A stretch of DNA of 64,000 bases, from the NCBI GenBank assembly GCA_003868215.1, contig QWDQ01000089.1:1-64000 (forward strand), in the 5' to 3' direction. The DNA is from Pseudophaeomoniella oleicola. Taxonomy: Eukaryota; Ascomycota; Eurotiomycetes; Phaeomoniellales; Phaeomoniellaceae. Under the pieces are notes generated by a model. The model ran no database searches. It had not been told where the DNA came from and saw nothing but the letters and a program-made list of their open reading frames with translations. Shown piece after piece: positions 35,177 through 46,207 of the stretch (its first letter is position 1; each line of letters opens with the position of its first letter). A program made the translations under genes and the position numbers.

Positions 35177-36599
35177 ATGACACGCCGAATCATCACCAGT
35201 GCCTTCATCACTACTATTCGCAGTGCTCAGCCTAAGTTGAGACTCCAAGCTCCAAATCCAAATCTACATCTACACCGAAACCAATTCAGCTCTTACTCTC
35301 GAGTCATGGCCTCCCTTCCAGCTCACATTCCCAAGAAGCAATGGGCTCATGTTTTTGAGAAGACCGGGGGGAAGATCGAGTACAAGCAGATTGATACTCC
35401 AGTTCCAGGACCGGATGAAGTCCTAATCAACATCAAATATACCGGCGTCTGCCACACTGGTACGTATTGTAATCCTGCGAGCTGCTAGAAGAGTTATCAT
35501 ACCACCTTTTAGCGGCCTTTGTTTCTTGGCGAAAACGGTTGTCTAACGTGATTGCCACGCAGATCTCCACGCATACCACGGTGACTGGCCACTCGACGTC
35601 AAGCTTCCGTTGGTCGGTGGTCACGAAGGTGCCGGCTACGTCGTTGCGCGAGGTGACCTGGTCACAGACGTGCAAGCAAAGATCGGTGAGGCCGTTGGTA
35701 TCAAATGGCTTAACGGCTCTTGCTTGGCTTGCGACTTCTGCCAGACTGCAGATGAGCAACTGTGCCAGCAGCCATTGCTCAGTGGTTACACAGTCGATGG
35801 TAAGGACAGCAATCCAAATTGATTCCTACTGCATAAGCTGACAACTCCTCAGGTAGCTTCCAACAGTTCGCCATTGGCAAAGCCGCCCACGTTGCCCACA
35901 TTCCCGATGGCGTTGCGCTGGACGCAGTAGCACCAATTCTGTGTGCTGGTATCACTGTCTACCGTGGTCTTAAAGAATCAAACGCCAAGCCAGGTCAAAC
36001 CGTTGCCATCGTCGGTGCTGGTGGTGGTCTGGGTTCCCTCGCCATGCAATATGCTAAGGCTATGGGTCTGAGAGTCATCGCAATTGACGGTGGTGACGAG
36101 AAGAAACAACTGTGCGAGTCCATGGGTGTTCAGGTACGTAATGATCCTGTGTGAATACAGCCACAAACCGCTAACCGGAATGTGACAGGCATACGTTGAT
36201 TTCATGAAGGAGGATGTTGTCAAGGCTGTGAAGGCAGCTACCCCAGATAACAACGGTCCCCATGCTGTGCTCTTGGTCGCCGTCTCCGAGAAGCCATTCC
36301 AACAAGCTGCCGACTATGTCCGACCCCACGGCACAGTTGTTGCAGTCGGTCTCCCAGCCGGAGCTAAGCTGATTGCCCCAGTCTTCGAGTCTGTCGTCAA
36401 GATGATCACCATCAAGGGTTCCTACGTCGGTAACCGAGCAGACAGTGCTGAGGCTTTGGAATTCTTTGCAAGAGGAGGCATCAGTGCGCCATACAAGGTC
36501 TGGCCATTGGAAAGGCTAACTGAGGTTTTCGACTTGATGGAAAAGGGACAAATCATTGGCCGTATCGTCCTCAAGGTACCGGACGCCGAGTTTTCTTAA
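35177..36599 (+). CDS. Zinc alcohol dehydrogenase, two possible starts
   Basis: Medium-chain NAD-dependent alcohol dehydrogenase of the yeast ADH1-3 type, interconverting ethanol and acetaldehyde. Four exons: 35177-35459, 35563-35799, 35853-36133 and 36189-36599, 403 residues from the first ATG. Catalytic zinc ligands are in GVCHTDLHAY and [10 protein letters not shown] and in [11 protein letters not shown]; the four structural zinc Cys are in [15 protein letters not shown]; the Rossmann motif is [21 protein letters not shown]. The first 43 residues ([16 protein letters not shown]..., Arg-rich, no acidic residue) look like a mitochondrial presequence, while [14 protein letters not shown] from an internal ATG at 35306 matches the start of cytosolic ADH. 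Dual targeting by alternative starts is plausible. Confidence 0.95.
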
Positions 36600-37130
36600 G
36601 AGGAGCGACTTTGAGATTATTGTTTCATTAATTTAACGCTTGAAATATCTGAAGGACTTTGATACTTAGAGAGGCCGTATCAAGTAAGTCGAGAGTCACG
36701 ATTTGAATGACCCAACAAAATAAAATATTACCATCACATCTTTTAAGATGACTGTCTACTCTGTATCTACATCCCGATGCTCCTTTCGCTGTAAATCACG
36801 TGACCCGAGCAGCAATACAGATCTCGCCAAGCCAATGCCTTTATGACTGACAACATCAACATCTGACTGACGTTGATCAACCCTACATTCACCATTTCAT
36901 TATCGCATGTTCTGCTTTATATTTGATGCTGTCCGACTTCTCTAGCATGGTCTCCGGAGTTGGCAATCTCGTTGTATTTTCGCTGTTGCATTTGCTCTGC
37001 AGATATCAAGCGGGTGTCCAATTCTGCATCATTTCTCAACCGTGTAGTCATCTCTTATACCCCAACACACACCGTCTAGATCTTCCATATATGTAAATCT
37101 GCGAAATTGCGATTGAAAATTCGAGGGATC
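36600..37130. other. Intergenic between ADH and NAD kinase
   Basis: About 0.5 kb. AT-rich 3' flank of the dehydrogenase followed by the upstream region of the kinase; no ORF, repeat or RNA gene is recognised. A TATATATG-like word occurs at 37088-37095 shortly before the kinase start. Confidence 0.5.
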
Positions 37131-38553
37131 ATGTCTACGTCGAGACCATATATGTGGGAGGCTCTGCGGCAGGTGTGCTTTCATCGACCATCGCCACCAC
37201 GCTTCTTATTCAGGTCGTTCTCTATAACCCATACTAGAAGAGAGATACGGTCTCTGGAACAACTGCCGGACCGCATTACACCTCAGTTTGAAGGTAGAAA
37301 CTCGGACGGGTTCTACATGCTATATTCTTGCTGACTGTCGTACTCAGCGGAGCCAGGATCAGAATTGCTATCGTTGACGTGGCCGGAACCTCCAAGGAAT
37401 ATCTTGCTGGTGAAAAAGGATCGCGGGACAGATGTGACCGAAGCTTTGCTTGAATTTGCTAAGTACGCCTGGACATCATGCGATCCATAGCAGGCTCTTT
37501 TACTAATCTTCGACAAGTCACGTGAAGGAAGCATATCCTGGTACAAATATATTACTCGAGCAGCGGACGGCACGAGAAGAGAACGAGAAGTTACGTTTCC
37601 CTGTCTTTTCAGGAGACAAAGGATCAAAGTATTTGCAGTCCATACAACAGAAAACAGATGTGACGGTAACCTTCGGCGGCGATGGTACGATATTACACGC
37701 TTCCTCCCTTTTCGCCTCCTCGAACTGTGTCCCACCCATTCTGTCATTTGCAATGGGCACCTTGGGCTTTCTTGGGGAGTGGAAGTTCCTGGAATACAAG
37801 CGTGCGTTTCGCGAAGTATATATGTCAGGTGCTGGCATCGGAAGCCGCAGAGACCAGCTTGAGGACGATTCAGAGCGGCGAGCAAATGAGGGTAGCTGGT
37901 CTTCTATCCGGGGCAAATCGATGGGCTCGTCGCGGGAAGCCAAGGTCCTTATGCGTAGTCGTCTGAAGGTTGGGGTCTACGACGCGGATGGTAAGCCGAT
38001 CAGCAGTGAGGGAAAGGCACCAGTAAACGAAGCAGTGCACGCCATGAACGAAGTCATTCTACACCGGGGTCAAGACCCTCACCTTGCTGTCGTCAAAGTC
38101 TATGTGGGCGGCCGCTTTCTGACCGAAGCTGTTGCTGATGGAATGATTATAGCCACGCCTACCGGGAGCACTGCCTATAGCCTGTCAAGCGGCGGCTGCA
38201 TTATTCATCCGTTGGTCCAATCGCTACTCATTACTCCAATCTGTCCACGGAGCCTAAGCTTTCGACCGCTTGTTTTACCCGCAACTACTCCGATCACTTT
38301 GAAGCTGAGCGAGAAGAATCGTGGCCGAGAGGTCGAAGTGAGTATTGATGGTATCCGTAGGAAGAAAGGTATGGGAGTCGGCATGGAGTTACGCGTATCT
38401 GGCGAAGAAGTCACTGCATCAACAGATCATCCCCATGGTGGAGTTCCATGCATCATGCGCAGAACGATTGGTGCTGAAGAAGGGAATGACGGCTGGGTGG
38501 GTGGTCTTAATGGCCTTCTCAAATTCAACTATCCATTCGGCGAGGAGTTATGA
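37131..38553 (+). CDS. NAD kinase, probably mitochondrial
   Basis: Phosphorylates NAD(H) to NADP(H). Three exons: 37131-37293, 37348-37462 and 37518-38553, 437 residues. The N-terminus (HRPSPPRFLFRSFSITHTRR) is a good mitochondrial presequence, as in yeast POS5. Core motifs: LLVKKDRGTDVTEALLEFA (beta-1), the TVTFGGDGTILHASSLF diphosphate-binding loop, SFAMGTLGFLGEW, AMNEVILHRG and the IIATPTGSTAYSLSSGG region. A Ser/Arg-rich insertion lies between about residues 205 and 250. The second intron appears to use a CAAG acceptor preceded by a TACTAAT branch site, which is less common but the only one keeping the frame. The upstream frame opens further without an ATG. Confidence 0.92.
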
Positions 38554-39045
38554 TTCCAGAACTACTGGTGAGCAACACGGCCCCAAATCAGCTGCGTCGC
38601 ACAACTCACGTTGCACGACATATGCAAGCCACCGTTTGCCATACCCTTTTACTGGTCGTCACAAATGTGGTTGTTGCACACGTTTGGTGAAGTGATCTGG
38701 GATCACCTTTTACGCAGTGCTCTTTTTATGTTACTGCTGTCATCGTGTCACCCGTTAGTCGTGAAACCTGACACATACTGGCCTTCACGCTCACTATCTG
38801 TTTCACTGCATCTCTACAGTTCTACAACCCCGCCTGTGTCTGCCTGACATTGGTATAAATATTTATCTCTCCGCCCTCACTTTCTCATCGACTTGTATAC
38901 AGATATCCGAACCATCAAATCAGCATATCTTTCAGATACACTTGTCCTTTGGGACACCATACGGTAAACACTACCTACCTGCTGCCAAGTCTCCTCCTGT
39001 TGTTTACTTCGACAAAGACTCATTGTACACCCAATATCCGGTAAC
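38554..39045. other. Intergenic upstream of the first Trp-rich gene
   Basis: About 0.5 kb between NAD kinase and the following gene on the same strand. TC-rich stretches occur but no definite motif, repeat or RNA gene. Confidence 0.45.
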
Positions 39046-39627
39046 ATGACTTTTGACTGGAGGAACACTTTTGAGTTCAGGACACATATGGACCAAGTCG
39101 CCAGCTATCATCGCTTCTGCACTCATCACGAAGACTACTGGCGTGCTTGGCAACCAGACCAACGCCATGACTTCTTCCCTGAATTCAACCTCGAAGTACA
39201 CAGAGTCCAACCTCTTTACAGTCTTCCTGCATGGGCTCGCAACCCCCAGGAACTCTACGACTACCTCCGCCGCCTCAAACTCTCCGAAGGTCTCGACAAA
39301 GACAACAGCTTCCGAGGTTTCTGGTACATCACATCCTGGGACCTACGCTCTCGTATCCGCCATCACCACCACCACGGCAACCGCAACCAAGACCAAAACC
39401 AAGACCTCGATTTCCCCTTCAACATGAGCAACGACGACCTCGCGCTCTCGTTTCCCTGCAACGCCGACCACGACGAACTGACCCGTTATTGGTATCACTA
39501 CCACCACGAGTTCGCGAGGTGGTGTGCGAGGAAGATCGTGCTGGAGGAGATGACGTGGGGGAATCTGCGTTTGGTCTTGGATCAGTCGTCGTCGTCGACG
39601 GCTGGCTGGACGGCGGCGAATGCATGA
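39046..39627 (+). CDS. Unrecognised Trp-rich protein, paralog of neighbour
   Basis: Intronless ORF of 193 residues; I do not recognise the family. Residues about 60-175 align by eye with the last 107 residues of the neighbouring gene at 40840: both have LP-x-W-x3-P-x-EL, then LRR, G-x-D, a YIT/IYTS block before L-x3-IR, and a later RY-x4-5-E-x-A-x-WC block. Conserved Trp, Tyr and Cys suggest a folded domain rather than disorder. A His5 run and an Asn/Gln/Asp-rich insert (about 106-122) interrupt it, and a Ser run with Ala/Trp residues ends it. No signal peptide or membrane segment, so probably cytosolic or nuclear. Function unknown. Confidence 0.75.
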   Translation: MTFDWRNTFEFRTHMDQVASYHRFCTHHEDYWRAWQPDQRHDFFPEFNLEVHRVQPLYSLPAWARNPQELYDYLRRLKLSEGLDKDNSFRGFWYITSWDLRSRIRHHHHHGNRNQDQNQDLDFPFNMSNDDLALSFPCNADHDELTRYWYHYHHEFARWCARKIVLEEMTWGNLRLVLDQSSSSTAGWTAANA

Positions 39628-40839
39628 AAGTGGGATGGATGACGGACCGCTTTGATACAAGATAGACGCAACAGACAGACGCAGACACATATGTACAAAC
39701 AATGTATCACCACCATTCCCTCCTCCTCCTCCTCCACCTTCCCCTAGAACATCACCTAACCCAGATATCTCCCAAGGGGGGGAAAAAAAAGGATTTTTTC
39801 TTTCAATAGCCATTCTACCCACCACAAGTCCCAACCCAATCTATTTCAACTCCCCCCCACTCCCCCCCCCCCTTTTTTTTTTGTGGTTTCGGGCTTGTTG
39901 TTTTACGCATGCACCTACCTACCTACCTACCTACCTTACGTAAAGACGGATTGAAGCGAGACCATGGCCGTTAGATAAAAAAAGGAATGTTTCGAGAGAC
40001 AGAGAGAGAGAGGGAGAGGGAGAGGGAGAGAGAGACAGACCTAGGTAGAGACGGAGGAGGAGGAGGAGGAGGGGGGCGTATTCGATTATATAGGATAAAG
40101 GGTAGATACCTAGATAGATATACCGGAAGGTAGGTAAGTAGGTAGCTGGGGCTACTTAGAACAATCTGTCTGTCTGTCTGTCTGCCCTGCCCAAGTGTAT
40201 CACACAATAGGATAGGATAGGACCGTCTGCGTCTATTGAATTCATGTTAATTCTTTCCCTTCTTTTGCGCAAAGACTCCCCTCCCTCTTTTTTTTTTCTT
40301 AGTCAGGAAAGCAAAACGACAACGACGACGACGATGACGACGATGTCCTCCTGTTTTTGTTTTTGTTATTGTTTTTTTTGTTTACTTGCTGCCATCGACC
40401 CCACGGCCGCCGCAAATAGTAAGGTGTCTTTGAATTTCGTTACCAAAAAATTCTAGGATAATGATGTCGTCGTGGGTCTTGATAGAACCCGTTTCTCTCT
40501 TGTTCCCCTTCTTTTTTTCTTGTGACGGAGAGTGTAAAACGTAATTTTGAACGCACTTTCGGTGTAGAAAAAGATCTGGCGAGTGTCGAGAGAGAGAGAA
40601 AGAAGTCGATCTTGGGGATCTTTATGAGCTGTTGTTACTGTGCTTTTTGAAGAGTAGACGAGACGAAGCGATACAAAGTCGGTTGTCTTTTTCAAAGGCT
40701 GCCTGTTCGATTGGTGACGTTCTCTGAAGAAGAGTCTGGGCCTTCACCTCCAAAGTCGACATCACAACAAAAGGATACAAAGAAAATCAAACTGCGTCAT
40801 CATCACGAACCAGCTCTTCATGACGAGAGAGAAGCAACA
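39628..40839. other. Microsatellite-rich intergenic region
   Basis: A 1.2-kb spacer dense in simple repeats: a C/T homopolymer block near 39855-39882, (ACCT)6 at 39913-39936, GA/GGGAGA runs near 39998-40036, GGA repeats near 40050-40074, TAGGTA words near 40120-40146, a TCTG run near 40165-40184, GGATA repeats near 40208-40222 and CGACGA repeats near 40318-40342. Frame for the next gene is open back to 40651 without an ATG. No RNA gene seen. Confidence 0.6.
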
Positions 40840-42486
40840 ATGAAGCAATCACCACGTCGGTCATCCCGGCTTTCTGGCCCTTTGCAATCACCACCACCTC
40901 AATCAGGGCCTGTGTCCTCGATTCTGACACGCCGAGCCTCGACAGGCCGAACGATCTCCTACAATGAGAATGTGCTCTCGAAAATGTCCATGAAGAGGAG
41001 GCCTGAGAGTGTGGGAAGGGTGGTGAAGAGGACTGCGAGAAAAGGGAATAGGGGGAAAGAAGTAGCCAAGAATGAGGAAAAGGACAAGACGGAGAGCGGA
41101 AGGAGAGGTGAGAACTGGGGTAGAGTGATGTTTCCAGGGTTGATAAAGGAAGATAAGAGGCAGATTGGTGGTATAGAGGTACAAGATGAGTTGGGAACCG
41201 TCATTAGAGGAGAAACAGAAGCAAAAGAGCACAACGATGATGAGTTCTGGAACAAGAATGCAGCATATCAATCCTCGACGACCACAGGACTTCAAAACGC
41301 CATGTGGGCCTCACAACAGTTGGACTTGGGCTTCGATGCTGAACATGGAATCGAGTCTCCAAGCAGTCGTCTAGATATGAGTAGCGAGTACGCCCCTATT
41401 CCATTTCGGTATGGAAGTCGACGTCAGAGTCAGAGTCAGAGTCAGACACAGCAGACTTCAATTTTTACACCAACACCAGATAATCCGACTCAATGGACAC
41501 CTCTTCGGCAGAGTTCAGGATCGCAGATGTCATCAACCACAACTCTTCCTTATGTTCAATGGTCTTTGCCGAACTCGAGCCGCAGAAGGACAAGGAAAAA
41601 GAGCATTTCAGAGTCACCTACTCTGAGGCTCGCAGGTATGAGGAAGAGAAAGTCCAACGCAACTCAGCAGGTAGTGCCCAACGTTCAGAATGCTGATACG
41701 GAAAATTATCCTGAATTGTTGGCAGGTATCGGTGACGTGATCGGAAACCCCATGCTGCTGCAGCCCGGTTCCCGAGTACCATATCCTTGGGCTCCAAAGA
41801 ACACACTGCCGTACAATCGATCCCAACAAGGAGCACCAAGCGCCGCTGCCACGTCTTCTCGAACCCGTCAATCCAGCCTTCGGTACGAAATCGCCCCATT
41901 GCCAACGCCGCCCGCCGCAGAATCTTGGAGCTCTTCAGTCGCCGGTCGTTTCTTACGTCATACCAACCATATCCGCACTTACCATGAACAGCATGAACCA
42001 GGGGTTGAGAGATATCACACGATGTCTGCACGTGTACTCATGCCATTTGACTGGAAATATGATGGCGGCCGGTTCTCACCGCTTATTTTCGACTACAGCT
42101 CATCCAACGTCATACCGTGGAAATCGCCGTATCATGTCCTCAGACTCGTTGCTTTTCCACCACTGCCATCCTGGTGCTATGATCCGGCAGAACTCTCAAC
42201 CTTCTTGCGCCGTGTTCGAGACTCGAAAGGCGTTGATAGAGATGAGTGGCGCTCGTACTGGATATACACATCGTTCGAGCTTAAATACGCTATTAGGACC
42301 ATGGACGAGGACCATTTGAAGGACGAGTTTCCAGACCCAAATGACCAGCAAGAGATGAACAGATATTCATCTGCATATGCAGAGCAGTGGGCGAAATGGT
42401 GTGAAGCGGGAAGGGTGGGAGATGCAATCTGGAGAGGCGAGATCAAAGTATGTGAGGGATCCGTGGAGTCTCTGAGATACGTATGA
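40840..42486 (+). CDS. Unrecognised protein with C-terminal Trp-rich domain
   Basis: Intronless ORF of 548 residues. The first 430 residues are basic and disordered, with Ser/Arg/Pro-rich stretches, KRR-type nuclear localisation candidates (MSMKRRPE, KRTARKGNRGK, RRRTRKKS) and an SQSQSQSQ repeat. The last 107 residues form the domain shared with the gene at 39046: LPSWCYDPAELSTFLRRV, then YWIYTSFELKYAIR and NRYSSAYAEQWAKWCEAG. Just upstream, MPFDWKYDGG parallels the MTFDWRN start of the paralog. Likely nuclear from its composition; function unknown. The coding frame is open about 190 bp upstream of the chosen ATG, so a spliced 5' exon cannot be excluded. Confidence 0.75.
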   Translation: MKQSPRRSSRLSGPLQSPPPQSGPVSSILTRRASTGRTISYNENVLSKMSMKRRPESVGRVVKRTARKGNRGKEVAKNEEKDKTESGRRGENWGRVMFPGLIKEDKRQIGGIEVQDELGTVIRGETEAKEHNDDEFWNKNAAYQSSTTTGLQNAMWASQQLDLGFDAEHGIESPSSRLDMSSEYAPIPFRYGSRRQSQSQSQTQQTSIFTPTPDNPTQWTPLRQSSGSQMSSTTTLPYVQWSLPNSSRRRTRKKSISESPTLRLAGMRKRKSNATQQVVPNVQNADTENYPELLAGIGDVIGNPMLLQPGSRVPYPWAPKNTLPYNRSQQGAPSAAATSSRTRQSSLRYEIAPLPTPPAAESWSSSVAGRFLRHTNHIRTYHEQHEPGVERYHTMSARVLMPFDWKYDGGRFSPLIFDYSSSNVIPWKSPYHVLRLVAFPPLPSWCYDPAELSTFLRRVRDSKGVDRDEWRSYWIYTSFELKYAIRTMDEDHLKDEFPDPNDQQEMNRYSSAYAEQWAKWCEAGRVGDAIWRGEIKVCEGSVESLRYV

Positions 42487-43056
42487 ATAGGGTGGTAAGG
42501 GAGTGTTCACCAGTGGGATACTGAGGGATGCGTGGGATTCACCCGTTGTATGTTCCGATACGTGTTGGTGGTGTGGTTCGAGTCCACCGTGTCGCATCTA
42601 ATAGTCGCCAGGGAGGGGTTCGAGCGTCGATCTCCACATGGTCAGGATTCTCTATTTGGGACGAGAGGAAGGTTCTCAACCAGAAGAGGATTCGGGTAGT
42701 CTGCTTTACAACCTGTTGCAAAGTCAGTGTCACAAACATCGTACAACATTCGGTGTTTATTCCGGAGCATGCTGACCCATTGCTTACCTCATTTTTGCTA
42801 TTCAACAACTTGTTTCTCACATGACCAGCCACGCTAGGAATACCTCATAACGCTCATAATTTCCAACTGCGGACACCGTTGAAATGATGAAAGAAGTAGA
42901 GGGATCCTGTCAGTTGCGTTGTGTACGTTGTCTTGAGGTATTTGAAAACCAGGCTCTCTTTACTAGTCCTGCCTCTACAACGTCTCATCCATAATGTGAA
43001 CCATCCCAAAAGTCTTCGTGCTCAATCCCAGTCCATACCGTCACCTCAGTCACTTC
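42487..43056. other. Convergent intergenic region
   Basis: Spacer between the ends of two convergent genes. Two GGTTCGAG-type words (near 42573 and 42616) resemble tRNA T-arms but lack matching acceptor stems. No gene or repeat is supported. Confidence 0.45.
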
Positions 43057-44013
43057 TTACCTGCGTATTCGTCTCAATCCCTTCTCATCGCTGTCTCTCC
43101 CATTTGGAATGATCTCCTCTATACCCTGGAGCATTTTCAGGTTTGGTAGTTTCTCTGCCATCTTTTCCTTAACTTCGTCGATGTGCGCTTTCCACCCAGG
43201 GTTGACGACCTCTGTATCATAGCCTCGTATCATAAGTTCCTCTAAACCTTTTGGTAATGCATCGATCAATCGCAGCGTTCCATCCGAAGGTACCATCAAC
43301 TTCATCAATGACTCAACCCCGATCCGTAATATTGTCAAATTCGGAAAGGGGCATTCGACCCAGTCTTGTTCTTCTTCCTCTTCGCTATCTTCAATATCCT
43401 CTTCGTCATCCTGATTGGCGTCTCCGTCATCCTCATCTTCATCCTCATCCTCGTCCTCTTCATCATCATCATTGAATTCCCAATATGGTTGACCCTCCGC
43501 CTGATCATCAAAATCCACATCCAAGAGCTTCAAAGTCGCACTGCTCTCATATAGTGCAGCAAAGACATTGCCTGGTGCAATCAATAGTCTACACCCATCT
43601 TCACTTTTCAAGCCTCCTGTACAGTACGTGAATGCTTCAAGACAATTGTCAGAGAATCCGATGAGGTTGACTAAACAGCTCGTGTGCAATTGGCATCTAG
43701 TAAAGATCATGTGCGTTACTCCGCATGCTCGTTGAGGTATATCCATATACTGTCCTGAATCGTCGATGAAGCCGCCGCCCACGCCATCCATAGAAATATG
43801 CGTCAATTTTGGCAGCAATGCAAAGGTTTCGAATTGCCTGAATGGATAGGAATTGTAGGTGTACTCATCAAGATATGTATAGATGCTATAGTCGAAAAGG
43901 CGGAGGTGTGTGATCGCTGCAGGATTTTCCAGGTTGTCAGGCACGCTGGCCGTTTCGTACACCTTCATCATGCTGGAGAGGTCAGCTGAAGGCTGTGAGT
44001 GACTATCTGACAT
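43057..44013 (-). CDS. LRR/F-box-like protein with acidic tract
   Basis: Intronless ORF of 318 residues from the first ATG. Irregular leucine-rich motifs (AITHLRLFDYSIYTYLDEY, LPKLTHISMDGVG, GVTHMIFTRCQLHTSCLVNLI, TLKLLDVDFDDQ, FPNLTILRIGVESLMKLM, GLEELMIRGYD) resemble the C-terminal part of fungal F-box/LRR proteins that present substrates to SCF ubiquitin ligases. No F-box is visible at the N-terminus; it may lie in a missed 5' exon or be absent. A D/E run of about 35 residues (near 190-225), encoded by a trinucleotide repeat, splits the LRR region. The frame is open for a short way upstream without an ATG. Specific role unknown. Confidence 0.65.
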   Translation of the reverse strand: MSDSHSQPSADLSSMMKVYETASVPDNLENPAAITHLRLFDYSIYTYLDEYTYNSYPFRQFETFALLPKLTHISMDGVGGGFIDDSGQYMDIPQRACGVTHMIFTRCQLHTSCLVNLIGFSDNCLEAFTYCTGGLKSEDGCRLLIAPGNVFAALYESSATLKLLDVDFDDQAEGQPYWEFNDDDEEDEDEDEDEDDGDANQDDEEDIEDSEEEEEQDWVECPFPNLTILRIGVESLMKLMVPSDGTLRLIDALPKGLEELMIRGYDTEVVNPGWKAHIDEVKEKMAEKLPNLKMLQGIEEIIPNGRDSDEKGLRRIRR

Positions 44014-44869
44014 TGCGACAATGGACGACGCTTGGAAGATCAAATTTCTGTCTCGAGCGCTCTCGTTGATCCGTCATTGCCACGGTTGCTCGCTTTATTA
44101 TACGCGGCTTAGCCTGTCATAGCGTATTGTGATGGTATCGGTGGAAGCGTGGCTTCACAACACCTACCTATCTACCAAGTTGGTAGTGTCAAGAACGAGC
44201 GAATTTCAAGTTTGATTTACCAACGCTGTGTCTTCAGGTCCCTGCACTGTCAGGACCGTAAACATAACTTTCAATGGTGTGGTAAAATATTACAACTAGT
44301 AGAGATGTGGAATAACATTAGGCAGCTGTGGGCTTGGTCCATGATCCCGAAGACTGCAATTGACAGAGCGGCGACGGAATGGAACACTGATTTTGCAACA
44401 TACTGTATGCAGGATCACTGTTTCGTAGATTGGATCTGGCATATCCTGAATCAGTCAGTTGCCGTAATCAATAACTGAACAGAGTATGAAAACTCATCTT
44501 AGAAGACGAGGTGTGACAGTGTACAAAGTGCAACAGGCAGAGATTCAATTCGATCTTGTGATGTTTTGATTGACATGGAATTGCCTCGGGATCACTGGAG
44601 AATGCCGCACATGACCGCCTGTCTAAATGCGGAACCATGACCCCACTGTGGGATTCTGCCGAGACATAGCTAAGGCATCATCGATCGATTGATACGATCA
44701 GTCGCAATAAGACCAAAGGCACCCTATTCTTCCTATATCTTATAGCGCAACTGTCGCGATCCAAAGACCCAGGTTGATCCCGATGCCATGAACTCGGACT
44801 GCCGCGAGCTTCCCTTTAGATAACCGGTAACCCAACGATCTTCCTGTCGCAAGCCAGTTATACAACACA
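44014..44869. other. Divergent intergenic region
   Basis: About 0.9 kb upstream of both the LRR-like gene and the acyltransferase. A 109-codon ORF at 44149-44478 has no recognisable family. No promoter motif, RNA gene or repeat is convincing. Confidence 0.45.
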
Positions 44870-46207
44870 ATGGCAGGCACCGATTTACGGAAGCGAACAG
44901 GTCAGACAGCCACTCCAGTACCGTCGAATACCAGCGGCAGTCCTGCTGAAGGAGCTCAACGGCCGCATCCCGCAGGCAAGGTGAAGCACGGCGGGCCCAT
45001 GCAGCTGCTGCGCATGATAGCTTTCTCGACGTGGTTTCAAGCTTGCTGTTCCTCGATTGTTGCTACCCAATTTGTCGGCTCTCCCCTTTACTTTTACAAC
45101 CTAGACTGGTATTATTCATGGATGGCATTCACAAAACAATGCTTCGGAATCGTGGTCATAACGATAACACAGTGGTTCAGTCCCACGCCAGTGAGAGTCA
45201 GCGGAGATGCGACCGTGAGAGGTCAATTGAAACAGACGGAGGACGGGAGGTTGGTAACAGCGTTCCCGGAGAGAATGGTTCTTATGGCGAATCACCAGAT
45301 ATATACAGACTGGTTGTATTTGTGGTGGATTGCTTATACGAGTCGCATGCACGGTCACATCTTCATCGTGCTTAAAGAAGAATTGAAATACATACCCTTC
45401 ATCGGAATCGGAATGATGTTCTACGGGTTCATTTTTATGTCAAGGAAATGGGCTTCCGACAAACCACGGCTGGCACATAGGCTTGACAAGCTTAAGACGC
45501 AACACGAGGGACCAATGTCTGGTACCGCGGGGCTTGACCCTATGTGGTTATTAATATACCCCGAGGGGACCAACCTCTCTGCCAACACGAGGCAAAAGAG
45601 TACTACATGGGCGGAAAAACAAGGAACAAAGGACTATGATAATGTTTTGCAGCCGCGGACCACCGGCCTGTTTTTCTGCTTGCAACAGCTCAAAGGTACA
45701 GTCGATTATGTATACGACTGTACCGTTGGGTATGAAGGCACCCCGTAAGTAGCTCCGTTTCCCAAGATAAGGATCTGTTACTGACACGCCATCAGACAAG
45801 GGGATTATGCACAGAACTATTTTACATTGCGGTCGACCTACTTCCAAGGCCGACCCCCCAAGTCGGTGAACATGTACTGGAGGCGCTTCGCCGTCTCTTC
45901 CATCCCGCTCGACGACATCAACGACTTCGAGAAATGGCTCAAGCAACGCTGGGACGAGAAAGACCAGCTCATGCAGCAATTCCTCGACACCGGCCGATTC
46001 CCGCCCAACGAGGTCCTATCCTCCCCCCCCTCCACCAACGGCCGAAGAACGGAGTCTGGCTACATCGAGACCGAGGTCAAGCTAGAAAAGTGGTGGGAGA
46101 TCGGTCAGATCTTCGTGGTGATGGTAACGCTGGCCCTGATAGCCGACGTCGCAGCCAAGATCTTGAGTATGTTCCTGTGGCCTCTCAGAGCTCTGCTGTT
46201 CCGATAA
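44870..46207 (+). CDS. Lysophospholipid acyltransferase (PlsC family)
   Basis: Membrane acyltransferase of the 1-acylglycerol-phosphate/lysocardiolipin acyltransferase type (yeast Cst26-like), which adds a fatty acid to a lysophospholipid in the endoplasmic reticulum or mitochondria-associated membranes. Two exons, 44870-45744 and 45796-46207 (51-bp intron), 428 residues. An N-terminal disordered basic region is followed by membrane segments (about 50-70, 85-105), the catalytic HxxxxD motif in LMANHQIYTDWLYLWW, KEELKYIPFIGIGMMFYGFIFMSR (motif II region) and LLIYPEGTNLS (motif III). The second exon encodes STYFQGRPPKSVNMYWRRF and a C-terminal hydrophobic segment, IFVVMVTLALIADVAAKIL. Exact acceptor lipid is not determined. 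Confidence 0.9.

Noticed and set aside
42560-42640. GGTTCGAGTCC and GGTTCGAGC words resembling tRNA T-arms
   Set aside because: No matching acceptor stem, D-arm or anticodon arm at the required spacing on either strand.
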